From: Thermoplasmata archaeon UBA61
GTDB taxonomy: Archaea; Thermoplasmatota; Thermoplasmata; Lutacidiplasmatales; UBA184
DNA length: 64,000 bases
Direction: 5' to 3'
Assembly (NCBI GenBank): GCA_002503985.1
Contig: DASW01000002.1
Location: 310,001-374,000 of the forward strand
Under the pieces are notes generated by a model. It was given only the letters and a program-made list of their open reading frames with translations. It was not told the origin of the DNA and did no database searches. Position 1 is the stretch's first letter, and every line of letters begins with the position of its first letter. The position numbers were made by a program, and so were the translations under genes. Shown here piece after piece: positions 50,748 through 60,069 of the stretch.

Positions 50748-51161
50748 CTAGGGGGTCGACGGGGACTCCGCGGTCTGAAAGATGTTGACCGACGCCGGCA
50801 GGATGTTCTTGCGAGCGAGGTACTGGGACTGGGTCCGACTGTAGCGGAAGAGGATGTCCGCCTTCCCTTCCTGGAAGCCCCAGGGTCGCAGGATCAGGAG
50901 GTCGCCCTCCCGGATCCACATTTTCTTCTTCATCTTCCCGGTGATGCGTCCCATCCGGGAGATGTTGTCCTCGCACATCACGCGGATACGGGCCGCCCCG
51001 AGAAGCTGGTTCGCGATCCCGAACACCTCGCCGCGGCTGCGTCGGGGAAGCGGGAGACGCCCGAGCTCCTGACCCCCCTCGACGACCTCGATGGTGGGCG
51101 TCGGCTCCTCCTCGGTCGGAGGGGTCGGGGTCTCTTCGGGAGGGTCGGGGGATTCGGCCAC
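50748..51161 (-). CDS. eif1a: Translation initiation factor aIF1A
   Basis: A 137-residue protein. The OB-fold core starts RGEVFGIANQLLGAARIRVM and continues with CEDNISRMGRITGKMKKKMW and IREGDLLILRPWG, typical of aIF1A, which helps scan and set the start codon. An N-terminal acidic, proline-rich extension (~45 residues) precedes it. The GTG at 51161 is chosen: a TATA-like box (minus-strand TTGAAATACT, 51181-51190) lies about 25 bases upstream. Confidence 0.9.
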   Translation of the reverse strand: MAESPDPPEETPTPPTEEEPTPTIEVVEGGQELGRLPLPRRSRGEVFGIANQLLGAARIRVMCEDNISRMGRITGKMKKKMWIREGDLLILRPWGFQEGKADILFRYSRTQSQYLARKNILPASVNIFQTAESPSTP

Positions 51162-51311
51162 GACAATGCGATTCGGCCGCAGTATTTCAAGAGGGCGCCC
51201 GGCGAGGAAATACGCGGACCGGATTCTCTTGGAGGACGGAAACCGCGGCGCCCTCCGAGCCAGCCGAGGGTTTATCTCCCAACCGGCCCCATGCCCCTCG
51301 GAACGGTTCCC

Positions 51312-51932
51312 ATGTCGACGACCCCCCGATCCATGCCGAAGCTGCTCAAGGCGACGTACCTCGGTGACACAGAGTATCTGCTCGAAGAGACCCGTGCCAC
51401 GAAGCTCTTCTACTTCCCCGGCCCCGTGGTGTGGACCGTCCTCTTCGGCGTGCTGGCGTTCGCTTCCGCCCACGCGATCTCCTCGGCCGTGCCGAACTGG
51501 TTCCCGTGGCTCTATTCGGGGTTGACCCTTTCGAACTACCTCTCCTCGCCCATGCCCATGTACCTCGCGTTCTTCTGGCTCCTGCTCTTCCTCATCGGGC
51601 TCCTATGGATCCTGATCCGCTACTTCCGCTGGATCACCACGGTCTATGCGGTCACCAATCGCCGGGTCATCGTCCAGAAGGGGATCCTCGGGAAGGACTT
51701 CGACGAGATCCCCGTCACCCAGGTCCGGGGCGTTGACGTCCACCAGTCGTTCGGCCAGCGCATCCTGGGGTACGGGACGGTGCGGGTCAGCTCCGAGGGT
51801 GGGAGCCGCCTCGGCAACGAGGACTGGAAGGGGATACCGAAGCCGTTTCGGTTCCAGAAGCTGATCGAGAACGCGACCCAGAACGTGCAGTCGGGCCCGA
51901 GCCCGCCGATGATGGCGGGTCCCGCTCACTGA
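51312..51932 (+). CDS. Bacterial-PH-domain (YdbS-like) membrane protein
   Basis: A 206-residue protein with two hydrophobic segments (VVWTVLFGVLAFASAHAI and FFWLLLFLIGLLWILI), followed by a bPH2-type domain: YAVTNRRVIVQKGILGKDFD, then VDVHQSFGQRILGYGTVRVS. I prefer the ATG at 51312 (21 bases into the longer frame) because a TATA-like box is near 51268-51276. Function unknown. Confidence 0.72.
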   Translation: MSTTPRSMPKLLKATYLGDTEYLLEETRATKLFYFPGPVVWTVLFGVLAFASAHAISSAVPNWFPWLYSGLTLSNYLSSPMPMYLAFFWLLLFLIGLLWILIRYFRWITTVYAVTNRRVIVQKGILGKDFDEIPVTQVRGVDVHQSFGQRILGYGTVRVSSEGGSRLGNEDWKGIPKPFRFQKLIENATQNVQSGPSPPMMAGPAH

Positions 51933-51954
51933 GGCATGGGTTGGTCGGGCACCG

Positions 51955-51963
51955 TTAAATCGG
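51955..51963 (+). promoter_or_regulatory. TATA-like box for fixC
   Basis: GTTAAATCG, centred about 29 bases before the ATG at 51988. Confidence 0.45.
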
Positions 51964-51987
51964 GCCGACCGCGTCGGGCGTCGGGCT

Positions 51988-53289
51988 ATGGCCGACGATT
52001 TTGACGTCATCGTGGTCGGTGCCGGCATGGCCGGCGGCCCGGCCGCGATCCGCCTCGCCAAGGGGGGCGCGAACGTGCTCCTCGTGGAGCGGGGGGCCGA
52101 GGTGGGCACGAAGAGCCTCTCGGGGGGGATCCTCTGGGGGAACGACCTCGCGCGCATCCTGCCCAACTGGTGGCGGGAGATGCCGGTCGAACGCCACCTC
52201 GTCCGAAAGCGGTTCGGCCTCCTGACGGCCGACAGCGCTCTCTCGTTCGACCTGCAGGAGAGCAGCTGGAACCAAGAGCCGTACGTGGCCCATTCCGTCC
52301 TACGCTCTCGCACCGACAGCTGGCTCGCCAAGAAGGCCGAGGAGCTCGGTGCGACGGTCGTTCCCTCGGTCCCCGTGGACCGGCTGAATTGGGAGGGGAC
52401 GAAGGTGCACGGGATCATCCAAGGCGGGGAGAAGATGACCGCCCCCGTGACGATCGTCGCGGACGGAGCGAACTCGCGCCTTTCGCTCGGGACCCCCATC
52501 CGCCCGGAGGCGCGGCTCTCGCCCGAGACGACCGAGCTCGGCATCAAGGAGGTGTTCCGTCTCGACCCGTCGGTCATCGAAGACCGTTTTCACGTCACGG
52601 GGAACGAGGGACACTCGGAGGAATGGGTCGGGGGCCTCTTCCCGCCCGGCGTGATGGGCGGTGGGTTCCTCTACACGAACCGAGACACCCTCTCGCTCGG
52701 GATCATCGTCAGCATCCAGTCGCTGTACGGCCGCAACGCGTACGCCCACGAGCTCATCGAGCGGTTCAAGCTTCACCCGGCCATCGCGAACCGCCTCAAA
52801 GGCGCCGAGCTCGTCGAGTACGGTGCGAGGCTGGTCCCGGGAGGATGGGCCGGTCGGCCGGCGGCGTTCCACGGCGACGGGTGGATGGTCGCCGGGGACG
52901 CGGCGGGATTCGTCTTCTCGAACGGGATCATGATCCAGGGCATGAACTACGCGATCCGCTCCGGCATCGAGGCGGCCGAGACCGCGCTCGCGTCCAAGGC
53001 GGCCGGCGACCCATCGGCCGCGAAGCTCGCGGAGTACGACCGACGTCTTGAGGCGACCGGAATCCTCGCGGACTTCCGGGATTTCGCCCGCCTCGACCGG
53101 GTCAAGTGGAACCCGAGGATCTACTCCGTCTACCCGAGGTTCGCGACCGAGCTCCTTCGCTCGATGATGGCCGAGAGCGGGTCTCCGAAGCGCTCGGCGC
53201 GCAAGCTGCTCCGCGCGGCCCAGAAGGCTGCCGGCGTGAAGATCACCTCCCTGGTCCGTGATGGCGTAGAGATCGCCTGGGACCTGTAG
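51988..53289 (+). CDS. fixC: ETF-quinone oxidoreductase (FixC family)
   Basis: A 433-residue FAD enzyme with the Rossmann start FDVIVVGAGMAGGPAAIRLA and the FixC pattern SLSGGILWGNDLARILPNWW. A second FAD segment (VAGDAAGFVFSNGIMIQG) is present. It takes electrons from ETF and reduces a quinone. No FixX-like ferredoxin gene follows. It converges on etfA, 64 bases away. Confidence 0.87.
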   Translation: MADDFDVIVVGAGMAGGPAAIRLAKGGANVLLVERGAEVGTKSLSGGILWGNDLARILPNWWREMPVERHLVRKRFGLLTADSALSFDLQESSWNQEPYVAHSVLRSRTDSWLAKKAEELGATVVPSVPVDRLNWEGTKVHGIIQGGEKMTAPVTIVADGANSRLSLGTPIRPEARLSPETTELGIKEVFRLDPSVIEDRFHVTGNEGHSEEWVGGLFPPGVMGGGFLYTNRDTLSLGIIVSIQSLYGRNAYAHELIERFKLHPAIANRLKGAELVEYGARLVPGGWAGRPAAFHGDGWMVAGDAAGFVFSNGIMIQGMNYAIRSGIEAAETALASKAAGDPSAAKLAEYDRRLEATGILADFRDFARLDRVKWNPRIYSVYPRFATELLRSMMAESGSPKRSARKLLRAAQKAAGVKITSLVRDGVEIAWDL

Positions 53290-53352
53290 CACGAGCGCCA
53301 CCGCTCGGGAACGCAGCGCGGGCCCGCGGAACGGAGCGGGTTCTGACCTATC

Positions 53353-54336
53353 TCACTGTCCGCGTGCGCGCTTGACCTCCTGGGTCAGCGCGGGCACGAC
53401 CTGGAAGAGGTCCCCGACGATGCCGTAGTCCGCGACCTTGAAGATCGGGGCGGTGGAATCGGAGTTGATCGCAACGATGACCCGGGAGCTGATCATCCCC
53501 ATCAGGTGCTGGACCGCTCCCGAGATCCCGACGGCCACGTAGAGCTGCGGCGAGACCTGTTTCCCGGTCTGCCCGACCTGATAGCTCTCGGGACGCCACC
53601 CGGCGTCCGTGACCGCGCGCGAGGCCCCGACCGCGCCACCGAGGGAGGCCGCGAGCTCGTCGATGAGGCGGAAGTTCTCGGCCGCTCGAACCCCGCGACC
53701 GCCCGAGACGATGATCGAGGCGTCCGTCAGGCTCGGCCCCGCCCCTCGAGAGACGACCTCGACGCTCAACCGCTTCGCCGCCCAGAACGAGGCCGGTACC
53801 CCGTCCAGGGGGACGGGGGTCAGGGCCACCTCTCCGGGAGAATCGGGGGGTGCGGCGGACGCGTGGGGCCGGAGCGCGACCGCCGCGTGCGCTCCTTCGA
53901 GCTGTCGGGTCTCCGTGGCGCGTCCGCCGAAGACCGGCCGCCGGACCTCGAACGATGCGCCCGTACGCGTAAGGCTGGTAACTCCCGTAGCGACCGCGGC
54001 GTTCCAGCGAATGCCAAGACGAGCGATGAGGTCCCGGCCGAAGGTCGATCCGCCCACGAGCACGAGTTCCGCCCCGAGCGAGTCGGCGGCCGACGCTACG
54101 AGATGCGCCACCACCGCTCCTGCCACCCCGTCCAGCCGAGGGTCTTCGGCGACGAGCGCCCGAGCGACGCCGCACCGACCGAAGCCGGCGGCGGGGCCCC
54201 GGGGAGAGCTGCCGGCCAGGAAGCCGACGACGTTCTCTTTGCCGGAAACGCTCTGGGCGACGCTCACCGCCTCTTTCGTCGCGTCGGAGAGGGCGCCGTC
54301 GTGGAGTTCCCCGACGACCAACGTTGGTCCCGTCAT
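53353..54336 (-). CDS. etfA: Electron-transfer flavoprotein, alpha subunit
   Basis: A 327-residue alpha subunit. The FAD-binding C-terminal domain includes SRAVTDAGWRPESYQVGQTG, then VSPQLYVAVGISGAVQHLMG and NSDSTAPIFKVADYGIVGD, all typical. The ATG overlaps the etfB stop by four bases. It carries electrons from acyl-CoA dehydrogenase. Confidence 0.93.
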   Translation of the reverse strand: MTGPTLVVGELHDGALSDATKEAVSVAQSVSGKENVVGFLAGSSPRGPAAGFGRCGVARALVAEDPRLDGVAGAVVAHLVASAADSLGAELVLVGGSTFGRDLIARLGIRWNAAVATGVTSLTRTGASFEVRRPVFGGRATETRQLEGAHAAVALRPHASAAPPDSPGEVALTPVPLDGVPASFWAAKRLSVEVVSRGAGPSLTDASIIVSGGRGVRAAENFRLIDELAASLGGAVGASRAVTDAGWRPESYQVGQTGKQVSPQLYVAVGISGAVQHLMGMISSRVIVAINSDSTAPIFKVADYGIVGDLFQVVPALTQEVKRARGQ

Positions 54337-55115
54337 GGGAACACCTTCGCATCCTCCTTGAGGACCTTGACGAGCTTTTGGGCCGCCTCTTCGGGCGTCT
54401 TGAACTCGATGAGCTTCGCCCCCGTTCGCGGCGGAGGTAGCTCGAACTTCGTCGGCCGGGTCGTGCCCGTCGCCGGTATCGCCGCTTCGGGCGGAACTTT
54501 CGCAATGGGCAGCCGACGCGACTTCAGGATCGCGGGGAGCTTGGCGGTCCGCGGGTCGTTCCAAGCCTGCTGCAACGCGACGACGCACGGGAGGGGGGCC
54601 TCCCATTTCTCCACTCCCGCTTCGGTCGATCGTTGGAATCGAAGCCGGGAAGCGGCCGCGTCCCAGCGCAGGTCGAGGACCGCGCTATAGTCCGGAACGC
54701 CGAGGAGCTCGGCCAGCGCCCCCGCGACGACCCCAGCTTCGTCGTCCCCGGCGTTCTTGCCGCACAGCACCAGCTCGTGGGGGACCGCCGCCACGGCACG
54801 GGCGAGGGCCCGGGCGGCCGAGACCGGGTCGGGAGCCACCCCGGGGGGCATCTCCACCCACGTGGCGAGGTCGCAACCGAGGGCCAGCGACGCCCGCAGG
54901 ACCTCCTCGGTCCTCGGCGGAGGCCCCGCCGAAACGACATGCACCTTGGAACCCGGATTCGCTTCCTTCAAGAGGAGCGCCTGTTCGACCGCGGACTCAT
55001 CGTAGCCGGTGAGGACGAACTTCACCGCCTCGATGTCGAGGGTCGAACCGTCGGCGGCCGTACGGAGGCGGGTCTCGGCGTCCGGGACCGGTTTGACGCA
55101 GACGACGATCTCCAC
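54333..55115 (-). CDS. etfB: Electron-transfer flavoprotein, beta subunit
   Basis: A 260-residue beta subunit, starting VEIVVCVKPVPDAETRLRTA at a GTG. It carries the AMP/FAD-binding LCGKNAGDDEAGVVAGALAE and LVLCGK motifs. It starts 14 bases after the acyl-CoA dehydrogenase stop and overlaps etfA. Confidence 0.92.
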   Translation of the reverse strand: MEIVVCVKPVPDAETRLRTAADGSTLDIEAVKFVLTGYDESAVEQALLLKEANPGSKVHVVSAGPPPRTEEVLRASLALGCDLATWVEMPPGVAPDPVSAARALARAVAAVPHELVLCGKNAGDDEAGVVAGALAELLGVPDYSAVLDLRWDAAASRLRFQRSTEAGVEKWEAPLPCVVALQQAWNDPRTAKLPAILKSRRLPIAKVPPEAAIPATGTTRPTKFELPPPRTGAKLIEFKTPEEAAQKLVKVLKEDAKVFP

Positions 55116-55129
55116 GAGGCACCCCCGGC

Positions 55130-56278
55130 CTAGCCGTATCCCCGCAGGAGCTCGCGCGCGATGACAATCCGTTGGATCTCGTTCGCACCCTCGTAGATCT
55201 GGGTGAGCTTGGCGTCCCGAAGGAGCTTCTCGACCGGATACTCTCGCATGTACCCGTATCCCCCGAAGGTCTGGATCGCCTCGTCCGCCACCGCGAAGGC
55301 GGCGTCGGATGCGAAGCACTTCGCGATCGACGACTCGAGGGTCCCCTTCTGGCCCCGGTCGATCAGCCAGGCCGCGCGCCAGGTGAGGAGCCGGGCGGCC
55401 TGCACGGCCTGGGCCATGTTCGCGAGCTTGATCTGGATCGCTTGGTGCTCGGAGATCGGTTTCCCGAACGTCTCCCGCTTCAGCGAGTAGGAAGCGGCGT
55501 GGTCGAGGGCCGCCTGGGCGATCCCGGTCGCGAGAGCGCCGATCGGCGTCCGGGTATGGTCGAGGGTCCGCATCGCGAGCGAGAACCCGCCCCCCTCTGG
55601 GCCGAGGCGGTCGGAGGCGGGGACCCGAACATCGTCAAAGCGGATCGCGGCCGTCGACGAGGCCCGGTGCCCCATCTTCTCATCGTCCGGGCCCACGGTG
55701 ACGCCGTTCGCCGACCGCGGGACAACGAACGCCGTCACGCCCTTGTGCCGCTGGCTCGGGTCGGTGTTCGCAAACACTACGAAAAGGGATGCTTGGGGGG
55801 CGTTCGAGATGAAGCACTTCTCCCCCGAGAGAACGTAGCCGTCCCCGTCCCGTCGTGCGAGGGTCCGCATCGAGCCCGGGTCGGAGCCACCGGACGGTTC
55901 GGTAAGGGCGAACGCCGCAAGGCGGTACTCGGCGCCGATCGGTTTCAGGAACCGTTCCTTCTGCTCGGGCGAACCGTCGAGGAGGATCGGCGCGAGCGCC
56001 AGGCAATGCGCGATGACGGTGGTCGTCATCCCCCCGCAGCCGTAGGCCAGCTCCTCGACGATGAGGCATTGGTCGAAGAGGCCGAGCCCGCTTCCTCCGT
56101 ATTCGGTGGGGAGGTTGAGGTTGAGAAGGCCCAGGTCGAACGCCTTCCGGTAGATCTCTTCGGGGAACCGGGACGCGCGATCGCACTCGGCGGCGTGGGG
56201 GGCCATCTCGGTCCGGGCGAACTTCCGAGCGAGGTCCCGGAGGCTTTCTTGCTCGGGTGTCAGCGAGAAATCCGGCAT
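55130..56278 (-). CDS. Acyl-CoA dehydrogenase
   Basis: A 382-residue flavoenzyme. Family signatures ALTEPSGGSDPGSM and QIYEGANEIQRIVIARELL, the latter with the catalytic glutamate (YEG), are both intact. First step of beta-oxidation, with ETF as acceptor (etfB-etfA directly downstream). The chain-length preference is not visible. Confidence 0.93.
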   Translation of the reverse strand: MPDFSLTPEQESLRDLARKFARTEMAPHAAECDRASRFPEEIYRKAFDLGLLNLNLPTEYGGSGLGLFDQCLIVEELAYGCGGMTTTVIAHCLALAPILLDGSPEQKERFLKPIGAEYRLAAFALTEPSGGSDPGSMRTLARRDGDGYVLSGEKCFISNAPQASLFVVFANTDPSQRHKGVTAFVVPRSANGVTVGPDDEKMGHRASSTAAIRFDDVRVPASDRLGPEGGGFSLAMRTLDHTRTPIGALATGIAQAALDHAASYSLKRETFGKPISEHQAIQIKLANMAQAVQAARLLTWRAAWLIDRGQKGTLESSIAKCFASDAAFAVADEAIQTFGGYGYMREYPVEKLLRDAKLTQIYEGANEIQRIVIARELLRGYG

Positions 56279-56310
56279 GGACCGCGAGAGAGCGGCCTAG
56301 GCGGAATCCG

Positions 56311-56317
56311 CTATATC
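56311..56317 (+). promoter_or_regulatory. TATA-like box for larB
   Basis: CTATATC, about 25 bases before the GTG at 56339. Confidence 0.5.
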
Positions 56318-56338
56318 ACGGCTTGGGTGGTCCTCGGC

Positions 56339-57106
56339 GTGGCGTCGAAGAGGTCGGGCTCCGGCCTGAGCCGGGACCCGAGGGCGCTCCGGGTTCGCCA
56401 TTTCGCACGGCTGGACCGGGACCGCGCTCGTCGGGTCGGAGTTCCCGAGGTCGTTCTCGGGGAGGGCAAGAGCGTGGACCAGTTGCTCGGCATCCTCGAA
56501 GCGCTCTCCGATCGCAAGCTCGGGGCGCTCGTCTCGCGACCCACGACCGCTCAGCTCCGTGCGTTGAGGGCCTGGCGTCCCGGAACCGGGGCCCGGCCTC
56601 GTCTGAAGTTCCTCGCCGACGACCGGGTCGTTCGGCTCGTCGGCCCTCTCGGTCCTCGCTACCGCCGAGGGGTAGTGGCGATCCTGACCGGCGGCACGAG
56701 CGACGTGGTGCTGGCGGAGGAGGCGAGGGCCATCCTGCTCGAGCTCGGGGTTCGGGTCGTTCGGGCGTACGACGTCGGCGTCGCGGGTCTCCACCGGTTG
56801 CTCTCGGTCGTCCACCGGCTCGAGGAGCGGCAGCCCGAGGTCTATCTCGTCTTCGCCGGCCGGGAAGGGGCGCTCCCCACGGTCGTGGCGGGACTGGTGC
56901 GGGCTCCCGTGGTGGGCGTTCCCACCTCCGTCGGCTACGGCCGCGGAGGACGCGGAGAGGCCGCGCTCAACGCCATGCTGCAATCCTGTGCCCCGCTGGC
57001 CGTGGTCAACATCGATGCGGCGGTCCCTGCCGCGCTCTTCGCCGCCCAGCGGTTCGCCGAGAGGCCGGGGCCTCGACCGCGTCGCAATCCGCGACGGCTC
57101 GCGTAG
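56339..57106 (+). CDS. larB: LarB-like pyridinium-3,5-biscarboxylate synthase
   Basis: A 255-residue protein. It has the LarB/PurE-type C-terminal domain: VVAILTGGTSDVVLAEEARA, VRAYDVGVAGLHRLLS, LVFAGREGALPTVVAGLV and PVVGVPTSVGYGRGGRGEAA. LarB carboxylates nicotinic acid adenine dinucleotide on the way to the nickel-pincer cofactor. LarC and LarE genes are not in the window. The GTG at 56339 is used, by its distance from a TATA-like box; a GTG four codons earlier is possible. Confidence 0.87.
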   Translation: MASKRSGSGLSRDPRALRVRHFARLDRDRARRVGVPEVVLGEGKSVDQLLGILEALSDRKLGALVSRPTTAQLRALRAWRPGTGARPRLKFLADDRVVRLVGPLGPRYRRGVVAILTGGTSDVVLAEEARAILLELGVRVVRAYDVGVAGLHRLLSVVHRLEERQPEVYLVFAGREGALPTVVAGLVRAPVVGVPTSVGYGRGGRGEAALNAMLQSCAPLAVVNIDAAVPAALFAAQRFAERPGPRPRRNPRRLA

Positions 57107-57148
57107 TGCCCGAGGGCGGAGGCATTTCTCCCTCCCTGAGCCGGCCCG

Positions 57149-58090
57149 ATGGAAGGGCTTTTGAGAGCTGCGGCTCCTCGCGGAATCGTGCCTCCGCGCG
57201 CCCTGCTCTCCGACGAGGAAGAACGCGAGGACCGCGACGAGCGAGAGCGCCTTCGCTCGGTCGACACGAAGCTGCGGTCCCTCTTCGAGCGCCGGGAGGA
57301 CCTCATCGCCGAGGTCCGCCGCCTTTCCTCGGAGCAGAAGTCGATCTACGACCGCCGACAGGTTCCCCAAGTCGAGGTCGAGCGGCTCTACGAGGAGCAC
57401 CATCTCCTCGGCCGTCGTATCGCCGAGGTCCGCAACGCTCGCGAGGCGGCCCGCAAGAAGGTCGAGGATGCGATCGTCCAGGTGCGGGAGGTCCGGCTCA
57501 CTTTCGCTCCGGGCGAGCGGGTGCGTCCGGAGCAGATCCGCAAGGAGATCGCCGACCTCGAGCTTCGCCAGCAGACCCGCGCCCTACCGCTCGACGAGGA
57601 GAACGCGCTCATCGCGCTGCTCCGCCAGCGGACCCACGAGCTGAGGCAGGCCGAGACGCGTACCGCGGTCGTCGCGGCGCACCAGCAGAAGCTCAAGGAT
57701 TCCGAGGCCGCTCTCGCGGCCGCTCGGGAGGAGTTCGCGCTCCGGGGCAAGGAGCTCGCCGCGGTGAAGGCCGAACGCGACTCGAAGATGGTCGCGGTCC
57801 GGGAGAAGCTCGAGGTCGCGGGAGGGCTCATCGCCTCGCTGCGGGAGAAGGGGCGGGCCCGGGCCGAGGCCATGGCGAAGGTGGACAGCTTGAGCCGCGA
57901 GATGGACGAGCTCGAGCGCGAGGCCCGAGGGCTCCTCGCGAAGTCCCGCGAACGGCGCGAGCAGGCGCGACGCATGATCCGCACCTATTCCCACACCCGC
58001 GGCCCTCCGTCGGAGGAACTGCTCGCGACGACCGCGGAGGCCCAGCTCGAAGAGCTCCTGAAGCGCGGGAAGATCACCCTCGGAGGGTGA
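57149..58090 (+). CDS. Archaeal coiled-coil protein (COG1340-like)
   Basis: A 313-residue protein that is almost all charged helix (residues ~20-285), with repeated Glu/Arg/Lys/Leu heptads and a short tail (AQLEELLKRGKITLGG). It matches the general type annotated as COG1340 in archaea, whose function is unproven. A non-classical ATG starts it. Confidence 0.7.
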   Translation: MEGLLRAAAPRGIVPPRALLSDEEEREDRDERERLRSVDTKLRSLFERREDLIAEVRRLSSEQKSIYDRRQVPQVEVERLYEEHHLLGRRIAEVRNAREAARKKVEDAIVQVREVRLTFAPGERVRPEQIRKEIADLELRQQTRALPLDEENALIALLRQRTHELRQAETRTAVVAAHQQKLKDSEAALAAAREEFALRGKELAAVKAERDSKMVAVREKLEVAGGLIASLREKGRARAEAMAKVDSLSREMDELEREARGLLAKSRERREQARRMIRTYSHTRGPPSEELLATTAEAQLEELLKRGKITLGG

Positions 58091-58097
58091 GCTCGGC

Positions 58098-59021
58098 TCA
58101 CGCCGGGAAGATATCGACCACCGTCACGGTGAAGTCGAGGGTCTCGCCCACGACCTCGGAGTTGTAGTTCTCTGTAAAGGTGCCGGTCGCGAGGTCGACG
58201 GCGCTGACGATGAACTTCGTCTGGCCGCAGAGGCCCCCGCTCGTCACGTGGCCGAGGACGAGCCCCGCGTTCGCGGGCGTGAGCTGGCTCGAGAGCGTGA
58301 TCTCGGTCGCGTTGAGGCTCGAGACCACGAACGGAAGGCCGTCCGGGGTGGTCGACTGACCGAGGGTCGCGAGCGCCTGGACCGCGACGTTCGTCGAGTT
58401 CACGGCGAACACGGAGTCGTTCCAACCGTAGGTCGGGTCCGGGAAGACGACCCCCACGGACGCGGTGACGCCCGGGTACAGGCTCGAGAAATCCTTCACC
58501 GATACGTACGTGAGCACCGGGACCGTGTAGACGAGCGGCGACGAGGCGAGGCAGCTCGCGTTCAAGGCGCCGTACCCGAGGTTGGGCGGTACCACCACGG
58601 TGTGGCTCTGGTTCCCCGGGAGACCGATGAGACCCTGCCAGAAACCGGTGACGACCGTGTTGAAGGTGAAGTTCCCGAGGGTGTACCCGCTCGAGGGAGC
58701 GTACGCCCCGACGTGGACCCCGAGGGGAGTGTAGGCCGTGATCGGCCCGCGCGACTGGTATTCCAGCGCCTTCGGGTAGGACTGGTTGTTGGTCGCCACC
58801 GAGTAGATCGACGTGTCGAACACGCGCCCGACCTGGGCGCCGCTCCCGAACTCGCCGATGTAGTTGACGGTCACGTTGTCCCCCAGGTGGACCGTCAGTA
58901 TCGGAGTAGCCGCCGTCGACTTGTTGTGCTCGTACACCAACGCCGCCCCCACGCCGGCAACGACGAAGACGACGACGATGAGCACGGCCATCAAGATGCG
59001 GGGGGGTTTCTCGGTCGCCAT
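58098..59021 (-). CDS. Membrane-anchored FKBP-type peptidyl-prolyl isomerase
   Basis: A 307-residue protein. An N-terminal membrane segment (ILMAVLIVVVFVVAGVGAAL) anchors it facing outward. The FKBP domain begins GDNVTVNYIGEFGSGAQVGR and VFDTSIY, with WQGLIGLPGNQ and VVVPPNLGYGALN; there is a large insert as in archaeal long FKBPs. It probably folds exported proteins. It overlaps no neighbour. Confidence 0.83.
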   Translation of the reverse strand: MATEKPPRILMAVLIVVVFVVAGVGAALVYEHNKSTAATPILTVHLGDNVTVNYIGEFGSGAQVGRVFDTSIYSVATNNQSYPKALEYQSRGPITAYTPLGVHVGAYAPSSGYTLGNFTFNTVVTGFWQGLIGLPGNQSHTVVVPPNLGYGALNASCLASSPLVYTVPVLTYVSVKDFSSLYPGVTASVGVVFPDPTYGWNDSVFAVNSTNVAVQALATLGQSTTPDGLPFVVSSLNATEITLSSQLTPANAGLVLGHVTSGGLCGQTKFIVSAVDLATGTFTENYNSEVVGETLDFTVTVVDIFPA

Positions 59022-59148
59022 GGCTTACGAAGAACGGAAAGTGGGGGTCAGCTTGTCGCTGGTCTCGTCATCGATTCGGAGAGACAGGTGTTCCTCATTC
59101 CCCCGCGCCCCCGAGGTGGGACCCGATATAAACCCTCGGGGAGGGTCG

Positions 59149-60069
59149 TCAGGCGCGGCGCAGCTTCCCCACGATCGGCTCCTCGATGACGCCGTCCTCC
59201 TCGAGCCGGTTGAGGATCGCCTCGGCGCGCTCCCCGACCAGGCCGTGGGCCGAGACGCGGGATAGGACCTCCTTGAGGTCCGCGTACCCGTCCGCGGAGA
59301 CGTCCGCCACCTCGTCGAGCTGGTCGAGGAACAGCGATTCCTCGGCCCGCTCGGCGGCCGACAGGGCCGGCGCCGGGGGCCGAGACGGAGGGGCGCGGGT
59401 CACCGTGACCGTCGGAGGAGTCGGGAGCGTCGCCCGCGAAGGGCCGCTTTCGCCCGCCACGCGGCGGACGGCGTTCCCGAGCTCGCGCCGGAACGCCGGT
59501 CGGTCGACGTTCGGGTAGCGGTCCCGGGACTTCTGGGCGGCGCGCAGCCACGCCGCAGGGATGCCTTCCAATCGAGCCGCCTCCTCGGTGAGACCCGGCT
59601 CCTTCTCGAGCCGGTCCATGAGGTCGAGGCGGTCGAGGGTCTGCCGGACGATGTCGGCGAGCACGGCGCGTTCCTCGGCCTCGGCGACCGCCCTCACTCC
59701 CTCCGCTCGGACGGAGACGTAGCCGACCCCGTCCCGCCCTCGAAAGAGGTGGACCTTACCCACCACGATCGCGGGCCGAGGAGCGGAGGCGGAACGCAAC
59801 TGGGCCATCGCCCGAGGCTGGAAGGAGCCGGCGGTGACCGCCACCGAGCCGGTGGGGTCGCTCAGTCGCGCCCGCCAGAATGCCTGAGCCTCGTCCCGAC
59901 CGATCGATTCTGCCGGCGAGAGGTTCCCGGCAACGAGGACCCGGTTCATGCGCGCGGCGAACGGAGAGAGAAGGTAGGTCGCGGGCCGCTCGCCCTCGCC
60001 CTTTTCCTCCTCGAGCGCGCTCTCGAGCTCCCGGGCGGTGATGCGCCACGCCGGCTCCCGAAGCGACAT
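59149..60069 (-). CDS. RPA-associated protein (RPAP-like)
   Basis: A 306-residue protein matching the COG3390 partner of euryarchaeal RPA: TYLLSPFAARMNRVLVAGNL, then an OB-like region ending VGYVSVRAEGV. Its ATG lies on the last base of the RPA stop codon (TGATG), so the two products are made together and probably bind each other on single-stranded DNA. Confidence 0.87.
   Translation of the reverse strand: MSLREPAWRITARELESALEEEKGEGERPATYLLSPFAARMNRVLVAGNLSPAESIGRDEAQAFWRARLSDPTGSVAVTAGSFQPRAMAQLRSASAPRPAIVVGKVHLFRGRDGVGYVSVRAEGVRAVAEAEERAVLADIVRQTLDRLDLMDRLEKEPGLTEEAARLEGIPAAWLRAAQKSRDRYPNVDRPAFRRELGNAVRRVAGESGPSRATLPTPPTVTVTRAPPSRPPAPALSAAERAEESLFLDQLDEVADVSADGYADLKEVLSRVSAHGLVGERAEAILNRLEEDGVIEEPIVGKLRRA

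Noticed and set aside
55172..56338. Long plus-strand frame of ~390 codons before larB
   Set aside because: It is antisense to the acyl-CoA dehydrogenase gene; the residues are the low-complexity kind expected from a GC-rich shadow. Only the part from 56339 matches a family.
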